Assembly: GCA_014058105.1 (NCBI GenBank)
Contig: JACGCM010002114.1
Coordinates: 1,178,001-1,242,000, forward strand
Length of the DNA: 64,000 bases
Direction: 5' to 3'
DNA from: Kingdonia uniflora
Taxonomy: Eukaryota; Streptophyta; Magnoliopsida; Ranunculales; Circaeasteraceae
Part shown: piece by piece, positions 24,397 to 46,703 of the stretch
Numbering within the stretch: position 1 is the stretch's first letter
Layout of the letters: each line of letters begins with the position of its first letter
The notes under the pieces: model-generated
Told to the model about the DNA's origin: nothing
Database searches by the model: none
The model's input: only the letters and a program-made list of their open reading frames with translations
Program-made: the position numbers and the translations under genes

Positions 24397-24605
24397 TGTT
24401 GGGATATGATCAATCTAGAACAAAATAATACTAAAGCATGAACAAGAGAGAAATAGAGAAAATGATTTATTAATTATCATAACCGTGTTCTCTATTCTAC
24501 TCTAACTCTCCCCATAACCTTATTGGGCATATGGGTTTGCTAGGAGTCTGTATACACCCGAACCCAAGAGGGTTCCTAGCTTGGGCTTGGACCCAACTCC
24601 TAACA
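24397..24605 (-). repeat. 5' LTR of the copia element
   Basis: 209-bp partner of 12822-13080. On the minus strand it is followed at 24383-24396 by CGTTATCAGCACG, a primer-binding-like word common after copia LTRs. It ends 164 bp upstream of the STN1 start codon. Its transcription sense points away from STN1. Confidence 0.85.
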
Positions 24606-24769
24606 AACAAAAGCTTCTCCTACGAAGCATTTAGAGCAAAACCGAGAAAAAAAACCAGATGCTCTTATTAGACATCACCATTGGAGATACCAATTTTCCC
24701 GGCAAAACTGATCTCTTCCAAATTAGGGATCTCCCCATTTGATTAAACCAGAAATTGTAACCATCAACC

Positions 24770-25306
24770 ATGGACCCAATGCAGACCTCTCATGTAAAGC
24801 TGCTCGCTTTCGACTTCCTCTCCTTAACCCAAACCCCCACTTCAGACCCCAACCTCTTCTTCCGAAAGAACCGACCGGTCTCTCGAGTCGAGACCCTTGG
24901 CATTGTCGTCAGTCGTGATCTAATACCCGATAAATTCCTAAGATTTGTTATCGACGACGGCACGGGGTGTATCCCCTGCATTATCTGGCTTAACCACTTC
25001 AACTCTCCCTACTTTGCTAGGAAAAATCCGTCAGATGTTCGAGTAATGGCCGATATAGCAAACAATCAGGCAATGCAGATTCAGTTGGGTGTGCTTGCTA
25101 GAGTGCGCGGGAAGGTTACGGTTTTTAGAGGCGTCTTGCAGATTACGGTGTTGGATGCTGTGGTAGAGAGGGATCCTAATATGGAGATATTGCATTGGTT
25201 GGATTGTGTGAAGTTAGCTAGGCAATGCTACAACGTGAAGTTAAAGCCTGCTGTTGCTACGAAGTCTGTTGTTGGCGAAGGTTCGAGTTCTAGTGTAATG
25301 AGATGA
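24770..25306 (+). CDS. STN1: STN1, OB-fold subunit of the CST telomere-capping complex
   Basis: Single-exon ORF of 178 aa starting at the first ATG (MDPMQTSHVKLLAFDFLSL). The protein is essentially one OB fold: SRVETLGIVVSRDLIPDKFL, then FVIDDGTGCIPCIIW, then LGVLARVRGKVTVFRGVLQI, then ERDPNMEILHWLDCVKLARQ. These blocks match plant STN1 as remembered (Arabidopsis STN1 is about 160 aa, also intronless and lacking the C-terminal winged helices of yeast and mammal proteins). In plants STN1 works with CTC1 and TEN1 to protect chromosome ends and help lagging-strand fill-in. It is convergent with the phosphoglucomutase gene (stop codons 530 bp apart). A copia LTR ends 164 bp upstream, so the LTR may overlap its promoter or 5' UTR. 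It looks intact. Confidence 0.92.
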   Translation: MDPMQTSHVKLLAFDFLSLTQTPTSDPNLFFRKNRPVSRVETLGIVVSRDLIPDKFLRFVIDDGTGCIPCIIWLNHFNSPYFARKNPSDVRVMADIANNQAMQIQLGVLARVRGKVTVFRGVLQITVLDAVVERDPNMEILHWLDCVKLARQCYNVKLKPAVATKSVVGEGSSSSVMR

Positions 25307-25837
25307 TTGTTAAGTGAAGTTCCGCATACATTTTGGGATTAGAAGTATTTCCCGTTGTTCAGCAAATGGTGAACATTAGATTGTGTATGAAGAGAAAGTT
25401 TTGCTAATCAAATTGTTGTCATTGTCGAATTATTCTGAAAAAATTTCAATGAGAAATATTTCCATTGTCTCCGAAACTCGAACCTGCTTCAAATTTATGA
25501 TGGTAATCCTATTCCTAGTAATCAAACATTTCTTGTAACCTTCAATATTTTAGGGTTCAAGTGCTTATGACAATCTTAGTCGGGTAATAGCATGCCCGGA
25601 GCAAGAACACAACTGTATCTAGCAGACACAGACAGACAAAAATAAGAGGTGCAGTAACATTACAAAAAATATTTGAAACACGAGATTATTAATATTTCAT
25701 GTTGTACTGAAAACAATCAAAATTATTCATCCAGAATGGTCAACTGTGGTAGTATTGTCTCAGGTTATGAGGATCATAACAACTGACAGTAGTAATCTCG
25801 TCATCAAACAAAAACCATATTGCTTTCATATATCCAT
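25307..25837. other. Convergent intergenic region between STN1 and phosphoglucomutase
   Basis: Holds the 3' UTRs of both genes. AT-rich; no ORF or repeat of note. Confidence 0.6.
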
Positions 25838-36541
<10,704 letters not shown>

Positions 36542-37391
36542 TAGAGCGTTTTCAGAGAAAGCTTTGAGAGAGAGAGAGTTGCAGAAATGAGGAGCTGTGT
36601 GTTTGTGAAGACAAGGTGGTGTAAATGAGAGTGAGAAATAACGGAATACATACACGTATTTGAAGAGAGATAACGGCCTTTCGTATTCTGAAATAACGGC
36701 GATTTAACGGGGATTATTTTTATTTTTGAGTACGTGGCAGTAGGATAATACAGAGCCAGGATTAGATACGAATATGCCCGTTATCTTTTTCTTTTTCTTT
36801 TTCGTCGGCCTTAAAACTTCTTATCATACATATCTTTATAGTTGAGGTGTACAAGATTTTCTGCAACACCAAAACAAAATAAATGTATTGAAAGGTTCCG
36901 TCCAGATAGAAGAAGATGATTTTGTCGAAGATGAGGCAATTTAGTGTAAGGCATAAAGATCATAGGCTGACACAAGTGCGTTTTAATTTAGTGTAAGGTG
37001 ATATACGATGGTTTTATGCAAAAATTGGCCATCCATCACGAGAGATTCTGTCTAAATGGCATGTGAGCATGTTCATGCCATTCAGACACGATACATGGAA
37101 ACCACTCATCCCATACAAATGGCATGTTTGGACCATTTATACATAATCGGTTGGTGGGTGGTTCCATGGCCGGAATGAAATGTATAGGCGTCAGATTTCA
37201 TAGTGGATAATAGGTCTATAGAAAGATCTAGTGGGATTTCAATTTCACATCTACGTTACTGACATGGAAGTTCCCCACAGTAGGTTTTGTAACCCAAATT
37301 TTGCAAAAGAAAATTAAATTTTTTGAGAATGTTAACAATAATCCATTTTTTTCAAAAATTTCGTCAAATATGAAGTAGGGTAAATGGTTAG
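36542..37391. other. Upstream region of phosphoglucomutase
   Basis: Presumed promoter and 5' UTR of PGM, with a GAGAGAGAGAG tract about 30 bp upstream of the ATG, then AT-rich sequence with no ORF of note. A 14-bp-stem inverted repeat lies at 37050-37087. Confidence 0.5.
37050..37087. repeat. Short hairpin-forming inverted repeat
   Basis: GTCTAAATGGCATG (37050-37063) and CATGCCATTCAGAC (37074-37087) are complementary over 14 bp with one mismatch, around a 10-nt loop. ATGGCATG occurs again near 37118, so it may be the end of a small decayed element. Confidence 0.6.
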
Positions 37392-37912
37392 TGTCACGGT
37401 CCGGTCGAAGCATCATCTAGATTAACTTAAATTGCAGCGGAATATAAAACCGTGTGTTGTACATGCACGTGCAGCTGAGCATGCACAAGTTATCTCTTTA
37501 CTAGATGTGACAACATCTGTGGAATATTACTAGGATGTTTGGCGTTATCCGGATTATCCTGGATACTCATAAGGGTCATCGAATAGATATTTGAAATAAG
37601 CAACAATGTTGAAGGTTCCCTCATTAATCTCTATAGCATAATCATTCGTGTTAGGCATAACACAAGTATGAATAGCACACTTGCCCTGACAACAGATTAT
37701 GATAGCTCAATATGTCGGATCCCAGATATATCTTAATATGCTACGAGCTTCGACTAGTTAGATGGCAAGCAACTCGAATAACATAGTCTATTTATAAAGG
37801 ACAGTCCATCTCGGATAGCTCGTGGGTTATAGGCGCGACATAGCGACGCAGAGGTCTAGCCCCATCTAGAAAAACGTCCCGCATTGCAAATCAATGTCCC
37901 TTGGCATTTCCT
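37392..37912 (-). repeat. Partial LTR of the outer retrotransposon, left copy
   Basis: Starts TGTCACGGTCCGGTCGAAGC and matches 56038-about 56559 along its length (shared words include TCATCTAGATTA, ATGCACG, TATCTTAATA, TCAATGTCCCTTGG). In minus sense the end is ..GTGACA followed by non-repeat sequence (CTAACCATTT), so this is the 3' LTR of a minus-strand element. It is cut at 37912 by the LTR of a Sirevirus-like element. Confidence 0.65.
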
Positions 37913-38919
37913 TGTTGGGGTGAGCGTGCGGAATATGAAATTCTATGTGCTCGTATTTAATGTATTTCGATAAATTAGGTCAGAACTATTCCTATCAATC
38001 AATGATGTAGGATTAAACAGAAACAATCAAAACTAAAGACAATGAATTAAAAGACACATGCAACTATTCGCCCTGTGGAAACTCCTTACACGGGAGAAAA
38101 ACCACAGGTCGTTGTTAATAAAATCAACAACTAAAAATTCACTAATCAAAAAGAGTTTAATATGAATTACACTTACAAACTTGATAACCTAGTCTCAAGA
38201 TTATCTCTCTTCTGACTAAAGCTTCACACCCAATCTTCTTCTATTCTCACAACAACCCTTCTTGATGTCACACTAAGAATCTTCTTCTGTTCTCGCAACA
38301 AACTATCTTGATCTCACACCAAGAATCTTCTTTCAACAATATGTAGGAAGTATTGTAAATCTAACTCAACATCAATCTCAGGATTAGAAGAGGCTTGATT
38401 GATCTTGAATTCACACTCTCTGATAAAGGAGTTTTAAGCTTTTTGAAAAATAAAGGTTTTTCAAAAACAAAAAGACCGGGAGAGAAAAGAAAACAAGGTT
38501 TGCTTAAATATTAAACCAATTTCTCTCGAGAGTCGTTCGAGCGATACCTTATGTCATTCGAGCGACTTACGACTAATTTTGTCCAAAACCCTAGAAAGTT
38601 GACAATTCGTTCGAACGACAATAATGCTAGTTCGAACAGAAAGAGTTTAAAGAAAAAAATTTCAGGAAACTTTCAACTCGTTCGAACGACAAGAATAGTC
38701 GTTCGAACGACAATAGTTTGAAGAAAAAATATCCAGGGGACATGATACTTCGTTCGAACGACAAGAAAACTCGTTCGAACGAAAAATATATATAAAAGCT
38801 CATCCCTTTATTAGTGAGTTCTACTTACCTTCTGTCCAGTGATCTTCATTTGTCAGTGTCTTCATCTGAGACAACCACGAGACTCCACAAACACGAAATG
38901 AGACAAATGAAACCTTTCA
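37913..38919 (-). repeat. 3' LTR of the minus-strand Sirevirus-like element, with TTCGAA arrays
   Basis: 1007 bp. In minus sense it starts TGAAAGGTTTC directly after the purine tract GAACCAAAGGGGGAGAT and ends CACCCCAACA. A CGACCTGTGG..TTTCCACAGGG block (38073-38112) also occurs in the plus-strand element's LTR (44610-44637), showing a distant family relation. Between 38531 and 38790 it has eight TTCGAA or TTCGAG words, mostly as TCGTTCGAACGA palindromes, in units of roughly 65-75 bp. Confidence 0.75.
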
Positions 38920-39495
38920 ATCTCCCCCTTTGGTTCATTTCGTGACAAATAAAAACTCAGACGAACACACGACTTTGTAGTACTTCCCAGCAACAGAGTG
39001 TGTCTAGACCTGAGAAAGACATCACCCCTTTCTGAATAGGTTCAATCTCTGGACCTCTTCTAGGAATAATATCTTCTTACAACCCTGTTCTTATCAGATA
39101 GTGTGTGACTGAATATTTGTACACTCAGCAAACGCGTTTATGATATATGTGGAAAAAGAAACTTTGAATATAGTCACCCAAATGAAAGAAAATGAACATA
39201 TATATAATTCAGAGAAACATTTGCAAACCAGTCATGCAAACTCATTCCTTTCCCATTTTGTCACAGAAGAAACAATCAAATAACTACAATAAACTATCTG
39301 AAAGAAAAGAAATTAGAGACATCGAATAAACAGATAAACAAAAGATAGTACTAGATAAACGGATAAAGTTAGTACAAAGACTCTTATTTCACGTGCTCTC
39401 AAAACAAAAAAAATCTAAAAAAAAATAACTAGACAACATATCCAAAATGGAGAGCAGATGCGAGAACAAAAGTCTAGCGAAGGTACCCTGTGCAG

Positions 39496-40659
39496 TCAGA
39501 CATCTCCAGCATCAGAATCATACTCAAACTCCTGCGGCTCCTGGATCGGACGAAGACCCCTGACATCTGTCTCAATAGTCTCCAGTCGACCCTCAATAGT
39601 CCCCAGACGTCCCTCAATAGCACCCAACATGGTCGACACCGTCTGAAGCATGCTCCCAATACTCTGAAGAGAAAACACCTCCTGAGGCTGTGCAGCTGAG
39701 CTAGAAGAACCTATGTACTCTCCTGGAGGAGCAGGCTTAGAAGGTAGCATAGTAGGAAGATGAGATGCACTCTTGTGACAATTACTTGCATCTAATTTTT
39801 TAGTTTTGGTACCCTCAGGTTCATTTGGAAATACATTGTAACCAGCAGCAGTAAGAATTGCCATAACAAGTCGAGCAAACGGTAATAAACTCCGAGTCGC
39901 TGTTTTGGTTCTAGTGTCAATCATCTCCTCAATGATGATATTAGGTATATCTAACTCAATATCATTCTTGAAGGCATAGAGAAAAACCTTCATCTGCTCA
40001 GAGAGTTCATTCTTTTGAGATCGCGGAATGATATTTGTAATAGTTATGCTATATACGAGGCGAGACTCATCATCTAATATTTTTTGAGAAACAATACCTG
40101 ATCCAGTATATAAACGATGTTGAGCCGTGATGTCAATGACCATATTATGTAACTCAAGAAGAATAGGAACCCCCTCCTCCTCAAACTCCCCCTCAGAAGT
40201 AGCAGTAGACCAGGGATAATACGATGCTGGCCAAATACATCTCGGAACCTCAACATACTGAGAAGGACGGAAACCCAAAATAGCGTAGATACTGTCCCTA
40301 GTGACTGTGAACGTGGTGCCATCAATAGTGACAGAGAAAGTTCGACTATATAGTGTGCGGACATGCTCAAGTTACAGAGTACCATAGAATAATCGAACAA
40401 TCCTCGGGTAGACCTTACCAGAAGGAGTAAGAATCTTGGTCCAATTTCTTCCTCTAAATTTTGTAAACACCCGTGCATATCCTGTATTAACCTTAGAAAT
40501 ACTTTTGATGTCAACAATTTGTTCTTTTACAATTGGCCGATCTCGAAAGCCTTTGTCAGTAGCCCAATATACCGGGTTATCGCCAACCCTCTGACCATCA
40601 AGAATTCTTGCATCATCGGAGGGTAGCCTCTTTGTTCCTCCCCGTACCTTTGGAGCCAT
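39496..40659 (-). pseudogene. Third ORF of the minus-strand Sirevirus-like element (plant-transposon-protein type)
   Basis: Starts MAPKVRGGTKRLPSDD and stays in one frame for 388 codons, except for a single TAA at 40372-40374 (codon 96). The first part has YPRIVRLFYGTL; after the stop come FSVTIDGTTFTVTRDSIYAI and a helical domain, then a C-terminal coiled-coil with repeated TIEGRLGTIEGRLETIE. The same layout is seen in the plus-strand element (52041-53359). It resembles proteins annotated as putative plant transposon protein; the function is unknown, and SIRE-lineage elements have an ORF here sometimes called env-like. It lies downstream of pol and upstream of the polypurine tract. Confidence 0.65.
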
Positions 40660-42844
40660 AGCGAATACTCAAAGAAATTTGTCTGCAATACCAACAATAC
40701 CAAACCAAAGAAACCAATACCCCAAGTAGCAACTACTTCCACCAACAGTACGCCAATAATCAAACCCAAAACCTGCAATAAAAAATCCACCACCTCCCCA
40801 AACTTAACCAACACGGTTAAGCAGGGGAGCCCAAACAAGCACAATCTCAACCTAAAACCTGCAGTAATCAATCCCAACTCCAACCCCCAATTATTTTCCA
40901 ATTATGTTCAACAATGCACCCAACCAATCAAACAATTCTTCAAACACACAAAAATAAATCACCTTGACCAAACAGTAAAAATGTAATTCCAAATTCTAAC
41001 AATGCACACAATTCTTACAATCACAGAGATGCAATAATCAACTAAGGGAATTCCTCATGCAGTTCTAACCCAATTTGTCCAAAGAATCATCATAGAGAAA
41101 AACTAGGGCACAAACAGCACGGAGAAGAAAACTTACCAAATTGAAATCCACTCATCGAATTGAAGTTGGAGGAGGAGAGAAGATAACAATTTCAACGACT
41201 TCCCTACCAATCAAGACCCAATCAACAAGCTTAGAGCAACAATGGGGAAGTGCAGTTGAGAGAAAAAGAGACAAAAAAATTAAACCAAATTTGTTTTTTA
41301 AAACAACCAAACCCAAGACTCATTTGAACGACAAGATAAGTTGTTTGAACAAAATGGAATCTTTTCCAAAAAAAATACACTGCAGCTTGGAAATGGATGA
41401 AACAAAAGAAGTAATGGATAAAAAAGAAGAAATGGATAAAAGAAAAGAAAAACTCGTCTAAAATCACTGAGCAGCCATAAACAAACGCAGAAAGCAAGAA
41501 AAGAAAAACAATACTAACAGACACACTCCCCCTCAATTTATGCAGTCATATTTATAAAGCACAGTGGATACACGATAGAGAATATTATAAAGTTATACAC
41601 TAAATAATGCAAAAGAACTCGGTGTGTGTGTGTATAGTCCAAACAAAGTCCTGACAAGTAGGTATATACGATGAGCACTATATTGGAAACATGATTCAAC
41701 TTAGGCCTCTCATGGTTGGTCACTCAAAGTCACTGAGAATTTACTAGTTATCACTCTTAGGGAATATGAATATGAGTAATGAAGTTAAAAATTCATAATC
41801 TAAGAAAGCGGCGCAATTTTACTGAAGATCTCATGGAAGGAATATCAATTGTTTTGGTAGTGTCAAGTTAAGTACCATAGATTTTCAAACTATCATCTCC
41901 ACTAATCCCGATTGCACTAGACTTAAAATCAACTAGGGCTTTTAAGGTTGTAATGAAGGCAAAGGTAGGCTAGTGAGGAAAAATGTGTTTTGCTGACATT
42001 CTGAGGACAAAAAGGACTTCCACCTCCATTGTTGTTATCAATACACCTCCTTTCCTCTTTTTTTTTTTTTTTTTTTCAACCTTTGTTGTGATCACCTCCA
42101 TTGTTGTTATCAACACATCTTCTGGCACTATTTGAATATATAATTTGTTATAACAAAACATTCTCCTAAGAAGTACTCATATACACATCACCCTTCAGAT
42201 TGTATCACTTTCTGTCCTCAGAACAAAAGGTTAAAACAAGAATTTGGCGAATACAAAGAAATAGCTTATTTTAGGCTCAACGGGTAGCAAGTGAATTAAC
42301 AATTTTGGGTTAGATGCTAAAAGGTCAAAACAAGAGCAAATAAAAATGCCTAAAATTATGTCCTAAGACTTGTGCAATATCTCGTTTCGCCTCGAATCAA
42401 GTAGAGAAAATGTTATAGTATTTTAACTTGAATTAAATATCACCACCAGCACTTGACTAATGCATAAAATAATGAGATCAGAAACAAAGAGAGATTTTAC
42501 TAGAAAGATTTCTTTTTTAATAATACTCAACTCTAGAACAAAAGGCTAGATCCTCACATAATGTTATGTAGCGAAGTCTCTTCATTGACCCTCAAGATTT
42601 CTGCATATACCTAGAGTCAGGGACAGTTGGACCTCGTGACGAATAAGTGATACCAAGTAACTTAAGCATTAAATGAATATAGAACACGTAAATAATTTCC
42701 ATACATACATATGGAAAGCTACGATAAGCTAAGTACAAAGCATGGGAGATAGTCAGTAAGAGTAAAAAAAACAACACATACCTGACGATGTCCATTAGAG
42801 AGCGACACCACAAACAGAAAGATCTGAGAGATTTAGGAAATGGA
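40660..42844. other. Noncoding stretch between pol and ORF3 of the minus-strand element
   Basis: No conserved coding. It contains two decayed TTTGAAC words (41332-41350) resembling the LTR palindrome with CpG-to-TpG changes. A 23-bp direct duplication (ACCTCCATTGTTGTTATCAA, near 42021 and 42093) flanks a run of about 20 T. It is equivalent in position to 49936-52040 of the plus-strand element. Confidence 0.5.
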
Positions 42845-44162
42845 ACAAACACCAATAGCGCATCTAAGATTTTTAAACCGAATAACATCCAAAGGTTTGG
42901 TGAAGAGATCAGCAAGTTGGTTCTCCGTACACACATACTCCACAATTACAATCTTTCACTCAACAAGGTCTCGAATGAAGTGAAAGCGGATGTCAATGTG
43001 CTTGGTCCGCGAATGTTGTTCAGGATTATTGGAAATGTTGATTGCACTTGTATTATCACAATAAAGTGGCATTACTTCCTGATTCACCCCGTAATCATGT
43101 ACCATTTGCTTCATCCATACTAGTTGAGTACTACAACTTCCCGCAACAATATACTCTGCCTCTATAGTATAATGTGAAATGCAATTATATTTCTTACTCT
43201 GCCATGCAACGAGATTGTTCCCAATGTAGTAACATCCCCCAGAAGTACTCTTCCTTTCATCAGAATTTCTGGCCCAATCAACATCTGAGTATCCAATAAT
43301 TTCAGAAGTAGTATCTCGAGTATACCACAATCCAAACTCACAAGTCCCAGAAACATCAAATAATCCGTTTAACAGCGTGTAAGTGGGACTCCTTAGGACT
43401 TGCCTGATAACGTACACATATGCAAACACTGAACACAATGTCTGGACGACTAGCTGTAAGATACAACAAGCTTCCTATCATGCTCCGATATATCTTTTGA
43501 TCCACATCAGTACCTGCAGAGTCCTTACTCAATTTTGTGGTAGTGCTCATTGGTGTCTAGGCATGTTTTGAGGAATCAAGACCAAATTTTTTGACAATAT
43601 CCTTAGCATATTTAGATTGAGAAACAAAGATACCATCCTCCCGTTGCTTGATTTGAAGACCTAAGAAGTAGGTCAATTCTCCAACCATGCTCATATCGAA
43701 CTCTTTTCTCATTAATTCGTCGAATGCTTTGACACGAGAGTCCAACATAGAGCCAAAAACAATATCATCCACATAAACCTGAGCAATAAGAATGTCACCT
43801 CCTTCCCGCTGAATAAATAATATCTTATCAACTCCCTCTCGAATGAACCCCTTTTCAAGTAGAAAGTTTGAAAGTCTATCATACCACGCTCGAGGAGCTT
43901 GTTTTTTACCATAAAGTGCTTTCTTCAAACGATAAACATGTTCCGGGTAATGATGATCTTCAAACCCCTTTAGTTAAGCTACATACACTTCTTCCTCAAG
44001 TAACCCATTCAAGAGCGCACTTTTCACATCCATCTGGTAAAGTTTAAATTTTTTGTGACAAGCAAAAGCCAAAAGCATCCGAATTGATTCAAGTCTAGCT
44101 GTGGGAGCAAAAGTTTCTTCTACATCCACCCCTTTTATTTGATTGTATCCCTGACCTACCAA
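42845..44162 (-). pseudogene. Copia reverse transcriptase and RNase H remnant of the minus-strand element
   Basis: In minus sense: RT starts at VGQGYNQIKGVDVEETFAPT (the family usually has KARLVAQGYNQ before it, lost here), then MDVKSALLNGLLEEEVYVA, then KKALYGKKQAPRAWYDRLSN, then the catalytic VYVDDIVFGS (intact), MSMVGELTYFLGLQI, and MIGSLLYLTASRPDI. RNase H has DVDWARNSDERKSTSGGCYY, then CDNTSAINISNNPEQHSRTK and HIDIRFHFIRDLVE, followed by a stop where an Arg is usual, then LADLFTKPLD. Several frameshifts are present (43557, 43974 and 43440 region). Confidence 0.85.
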
Positions 44163-44804
44163 AGTTACATCTCTGTTCGAATAGAGTAACTGTTGTTCGA
44201 ATTACTTTTATCAGATAGATTTCTGTTCGAATAGATTAATTTTTATTCGAACAGAGCCCGTGTTTTATGTTTTCCTACTTAAGACATACTTACCTTTTTC
44301 AAACACTCACTTCTTGAAAACCTATCTTTTGAGGGCTTGTCTTTTTAAGTGAAGAGAGATCCATCTTTGAGAGATTCAAGAGAGAATCAAATTACTCAAC
44401 TCTTAAATCAATTAATTAATCATGAAACCTTAGTCATGCATTGAAGAACTTGAGCGATTCAAGATTAAGAGCTTCGACATGAGATTGGAGCGAGGCGTTG
44501 TAAGAATGCAGAATTGATCGGAATTGATCGTAAGTGATTAAATTATTGTAATTCTTTTTCAATAGTAGATTGTTTGGCTATCGGGTGATTCGATAGCGAC
44601 CTGTGGGTTTTTCTCCTAAGAAAGGTTTCCCACAGGGTTAATAATATGTGTCTTGTCTTTAATTTCTATTGCTTGCTTGACATTAGATAATCCTATCGAC
44701 TTGAACTAAGTTAAGCCTTGACCATTAATTCAGAGGATTTATGACCTATCGATTTATACCTAAAATAATCAAAATTGGTTAGCCTCAGGCAACTAGTTAT
44801 TTTA
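44163..44804 (+). repeat. 5' LTR, truncated
   Basis: Matches 54294-54977 of the 3' LTR (shared ATCTCTGTTCGAATAGAGTA, TTTGAGGGCTT, GAGAGATCCATCTTTGAGAG, GCTATCGGGTGATTCGATAG and the ending ACTAGTTATTTTA versus ..TTTCA). The LTR start is missing at the junction with minus-strand copia pol. Confidence 0.85.
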
Positions 44805-44806
44805 AT

Positions 44807-44818
44807 TGGTATCATAGT
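44807..44818 (+). other. Primer-binding site (initiator-tRNA-Met type)
   Basis: TGGTATCATAGT lies two bases after the LTR end; the canonical copia site reads TGGTATCAGAGC. Confidence 0.75.
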
Positions 44819-44877
44819 GGTCACGTTTTGAGGTTTAACAACCTAAGCGTAGATCCCGGATAGTTCGCTTGAGAATA

Positions 44878-46703
44878 ATGAGTTTCGAGAAGTTTGGAAG
44901 TCCTATAAATTACCATCCAGCCTTTGATGGCAAAGAATACCCATACTGGAAACTTCGAATGATTACATAATTATAATCAATCTGAGAAGATGTATGGATT
45001 ACTGTTGAGGATTGATGGACACCCCCTACTTAGATGTAAGGTCCACCAGGGAGTGCTTAATAGGTCATTAGAGTTAGGAACCAATGGTCAAAAGAAGAAA
45101 AGGATATTGTTGGGTATAATTCTAAAGGCCTCAATGCGATCTTTACGGCTGTGAGTCAACGTGAGTTTCGACATATCTCTGCATGTACCACTTCTAAAGA
45201 AGCTTGGGACATCCTAGTTCGAACTCATGAAGGCGATGATACAGTCAAAAAAAGTAAGCTTCAAATGCTTACTTCGCAATTTGAGAATATCAGAATGAGT
45301 GAAAACAAACCTTTTGATGAGTTCTATGCAAGACTAAGTGATATTGTAAACAATAGTGCCGCATTAGGAGCTCCTTATTCTGATATTCAAATTGTTCTCA
45401 AAGTCCTAAGATCTCTTCCTAAAAGCTTTAGATCCAGAAGTGATGCTATCGAGGAAGCTCAAGATCTTAAAAAGATGAAACCCGATACATTAGCTGGAAA
45501 ATTATGAACGTTCGAACTTGAGACGAGAATGGAAAACCCTGAGAAGAATAAAAGTGTTGCTTTCAAGTCTTCATCTTACCCCTTATCTTCCAAGGGTTCC
45601 AAAGAGGTTGATCACTCAAATATCTCAGATGATGATGAAAGTTTAGATATAGATTCATCAATTGCTCTTATTAGTCAACAATTTCAAAAAATCTTGAAGA
45701 AACGTCAATTTCAAAAACAAGAACAAAAACAAGGGCAATCAATGAACTATAATTCACGACCTCATGATCGAGTCAAAACTTATAACCGACAGACCAACAG
45801 TGATACTGACCTTAGTCAAGCTGAATGTTATAAATGTCACAAGCTTGATCATTATGCCCATAGCTGTCCTATGAAAAAAACTGAAATGAGTCATAAAGCT
45901 ATGAATATCAGGGTTACTTGGGATGACAGGGATGATGAACATGATAACAATGATAGTCATCCCCAAGTAGTTGATACTGGAAATTATTGTGCATATCCTG
46001 TGGTTTTTAATTGTGGCAATAATAACTTTGACGTTTTTGAACTTGAAAATCCTGATAAAAATCAGTGTAATCAAGAACAAAATGAGTCTGAGGAGTTTGA
46101 GGACCCGTATCTTGAGGACTTGTATGCTCAGACTCTCGCCAAGTGTATAAAACTCGGTAAACTTAACAAAGTCCTGAAAGACCAAGTTAATACGCTTACG
46201 TGCGAACTTCAAGAAAAAACTGAGAGTACTAGTCGCGAGATAGAGGTTCTTGAGAATGTGAAACAAGGTCTTCATGACAAAGTTGTATTTTTAGAAAGAG
46301 AAGTTAATGATGCAAAAGAGAAAATGAAATCAACTTTGGATGAACTTCATTCGGCCAAGCTTGATGTAGTTCTATCTCAGTAGAAACTTAAAAAGTTTTG
46401 TCATGGATGAACATTGATAAAATGTTATGTATGAGAAAGACTGACAGTGACAAAAAGGGTTTAGGATATGAGGAACCTCTTTCCAAGGCCAAGACTCCTC
46501 AAATCGTAAAGTTTGTGAAAGCTACTGTGTCTACTTCTATGCCCAAACATAACGTGATACCCACTACTCATAATCGCTCCAAACGGGCCTCTTACTCTAA
46601 AATTTATTATTGTAATCTATGTGGTCGAAATGGACATATTGCATTTTTCTGGAGATTTGTTGGACCCTATCAACCATATGCTTGCTCTGTCAATGGATAT
46701 TGA
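44878..46703 (+). pseudogene. Copia gag remnant with two CCHC knuckles
   Basis: ATG at 44878 opens MSFEKFGSPINYHPAFDGKE and continues YPYWKLRM, the DUF4219-like gag N-terminus, and is stopped shortly after. The gag core follows in ORF 45151-45507 (AWDILVRTHEGDDTVKKSKL, then LKVLRSLPKSFRS), then 45529-46383 with a zinc knuckle CYKCHKLDHYAHSC (45828-45869) and a long coiled-coil (QVNTLTCELQEKTESTSREI). A second knuckle-like CNLCGRNGHIAFFW near 46610 has lost its last Cys. The coiled-coil-rich extended gag fits the Sirevirus lineage. Confidence 0.8.

Larger units (their letters stand above)
12822..24605 (-). mobile_element. Old Ty1-copia retrotransposon on the minus strand, interrupted by a Ty3-gypsy block
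   Basis: Direct repeats at 12822-13080 and 24397-24605 both start TGTTGGGATATGATCAATC and end CTTGGACCCAACTCCTAACA (TG..CA ends), so they are its LTRs. On the minus strand a purine tract (CCCCAAGGGGAAG) precedes the 12822 LTR, and CGTTATCAGCACG follows the 24397 LTR as a primer-binding-site-like word; this fixes the orientation. Copia RT and RNase H remnants lie at 13.1-16.7 kb and a gag N-terminus at 22473-22638. Gypsy sequence splits them. The LTRs differ at roughly one position in ten plus a 47-bp indel, so the insertion is old. Flanks: AAAGC precedes 12822, and AAAGC also occurs at 24610-24614, four bases beyond the right LTR. Confidence 0.85.
37913..44162 (-). mobile_element. Sirevirus-like Ty1-copia element, minus strand, 5'-truncated
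   Basis: In minus sense the surviving parts are: RT from the middle of the fingers (44162), RNase H, a noncoding stretch, a third ORF (40659-39496), a polypurine tract (38920-38934) and the 3' LTR (38919-37913). Gag, protease, integrase and the 5' LTR are missing: at 44162/44163 the sequence switches to the LTR of an oppositely oriented relative. A pol followed by an extra ORF before the LTR is the layout of the SIRE/Maximus lineage; lineage assignment is inference. Confidence 0.75.
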
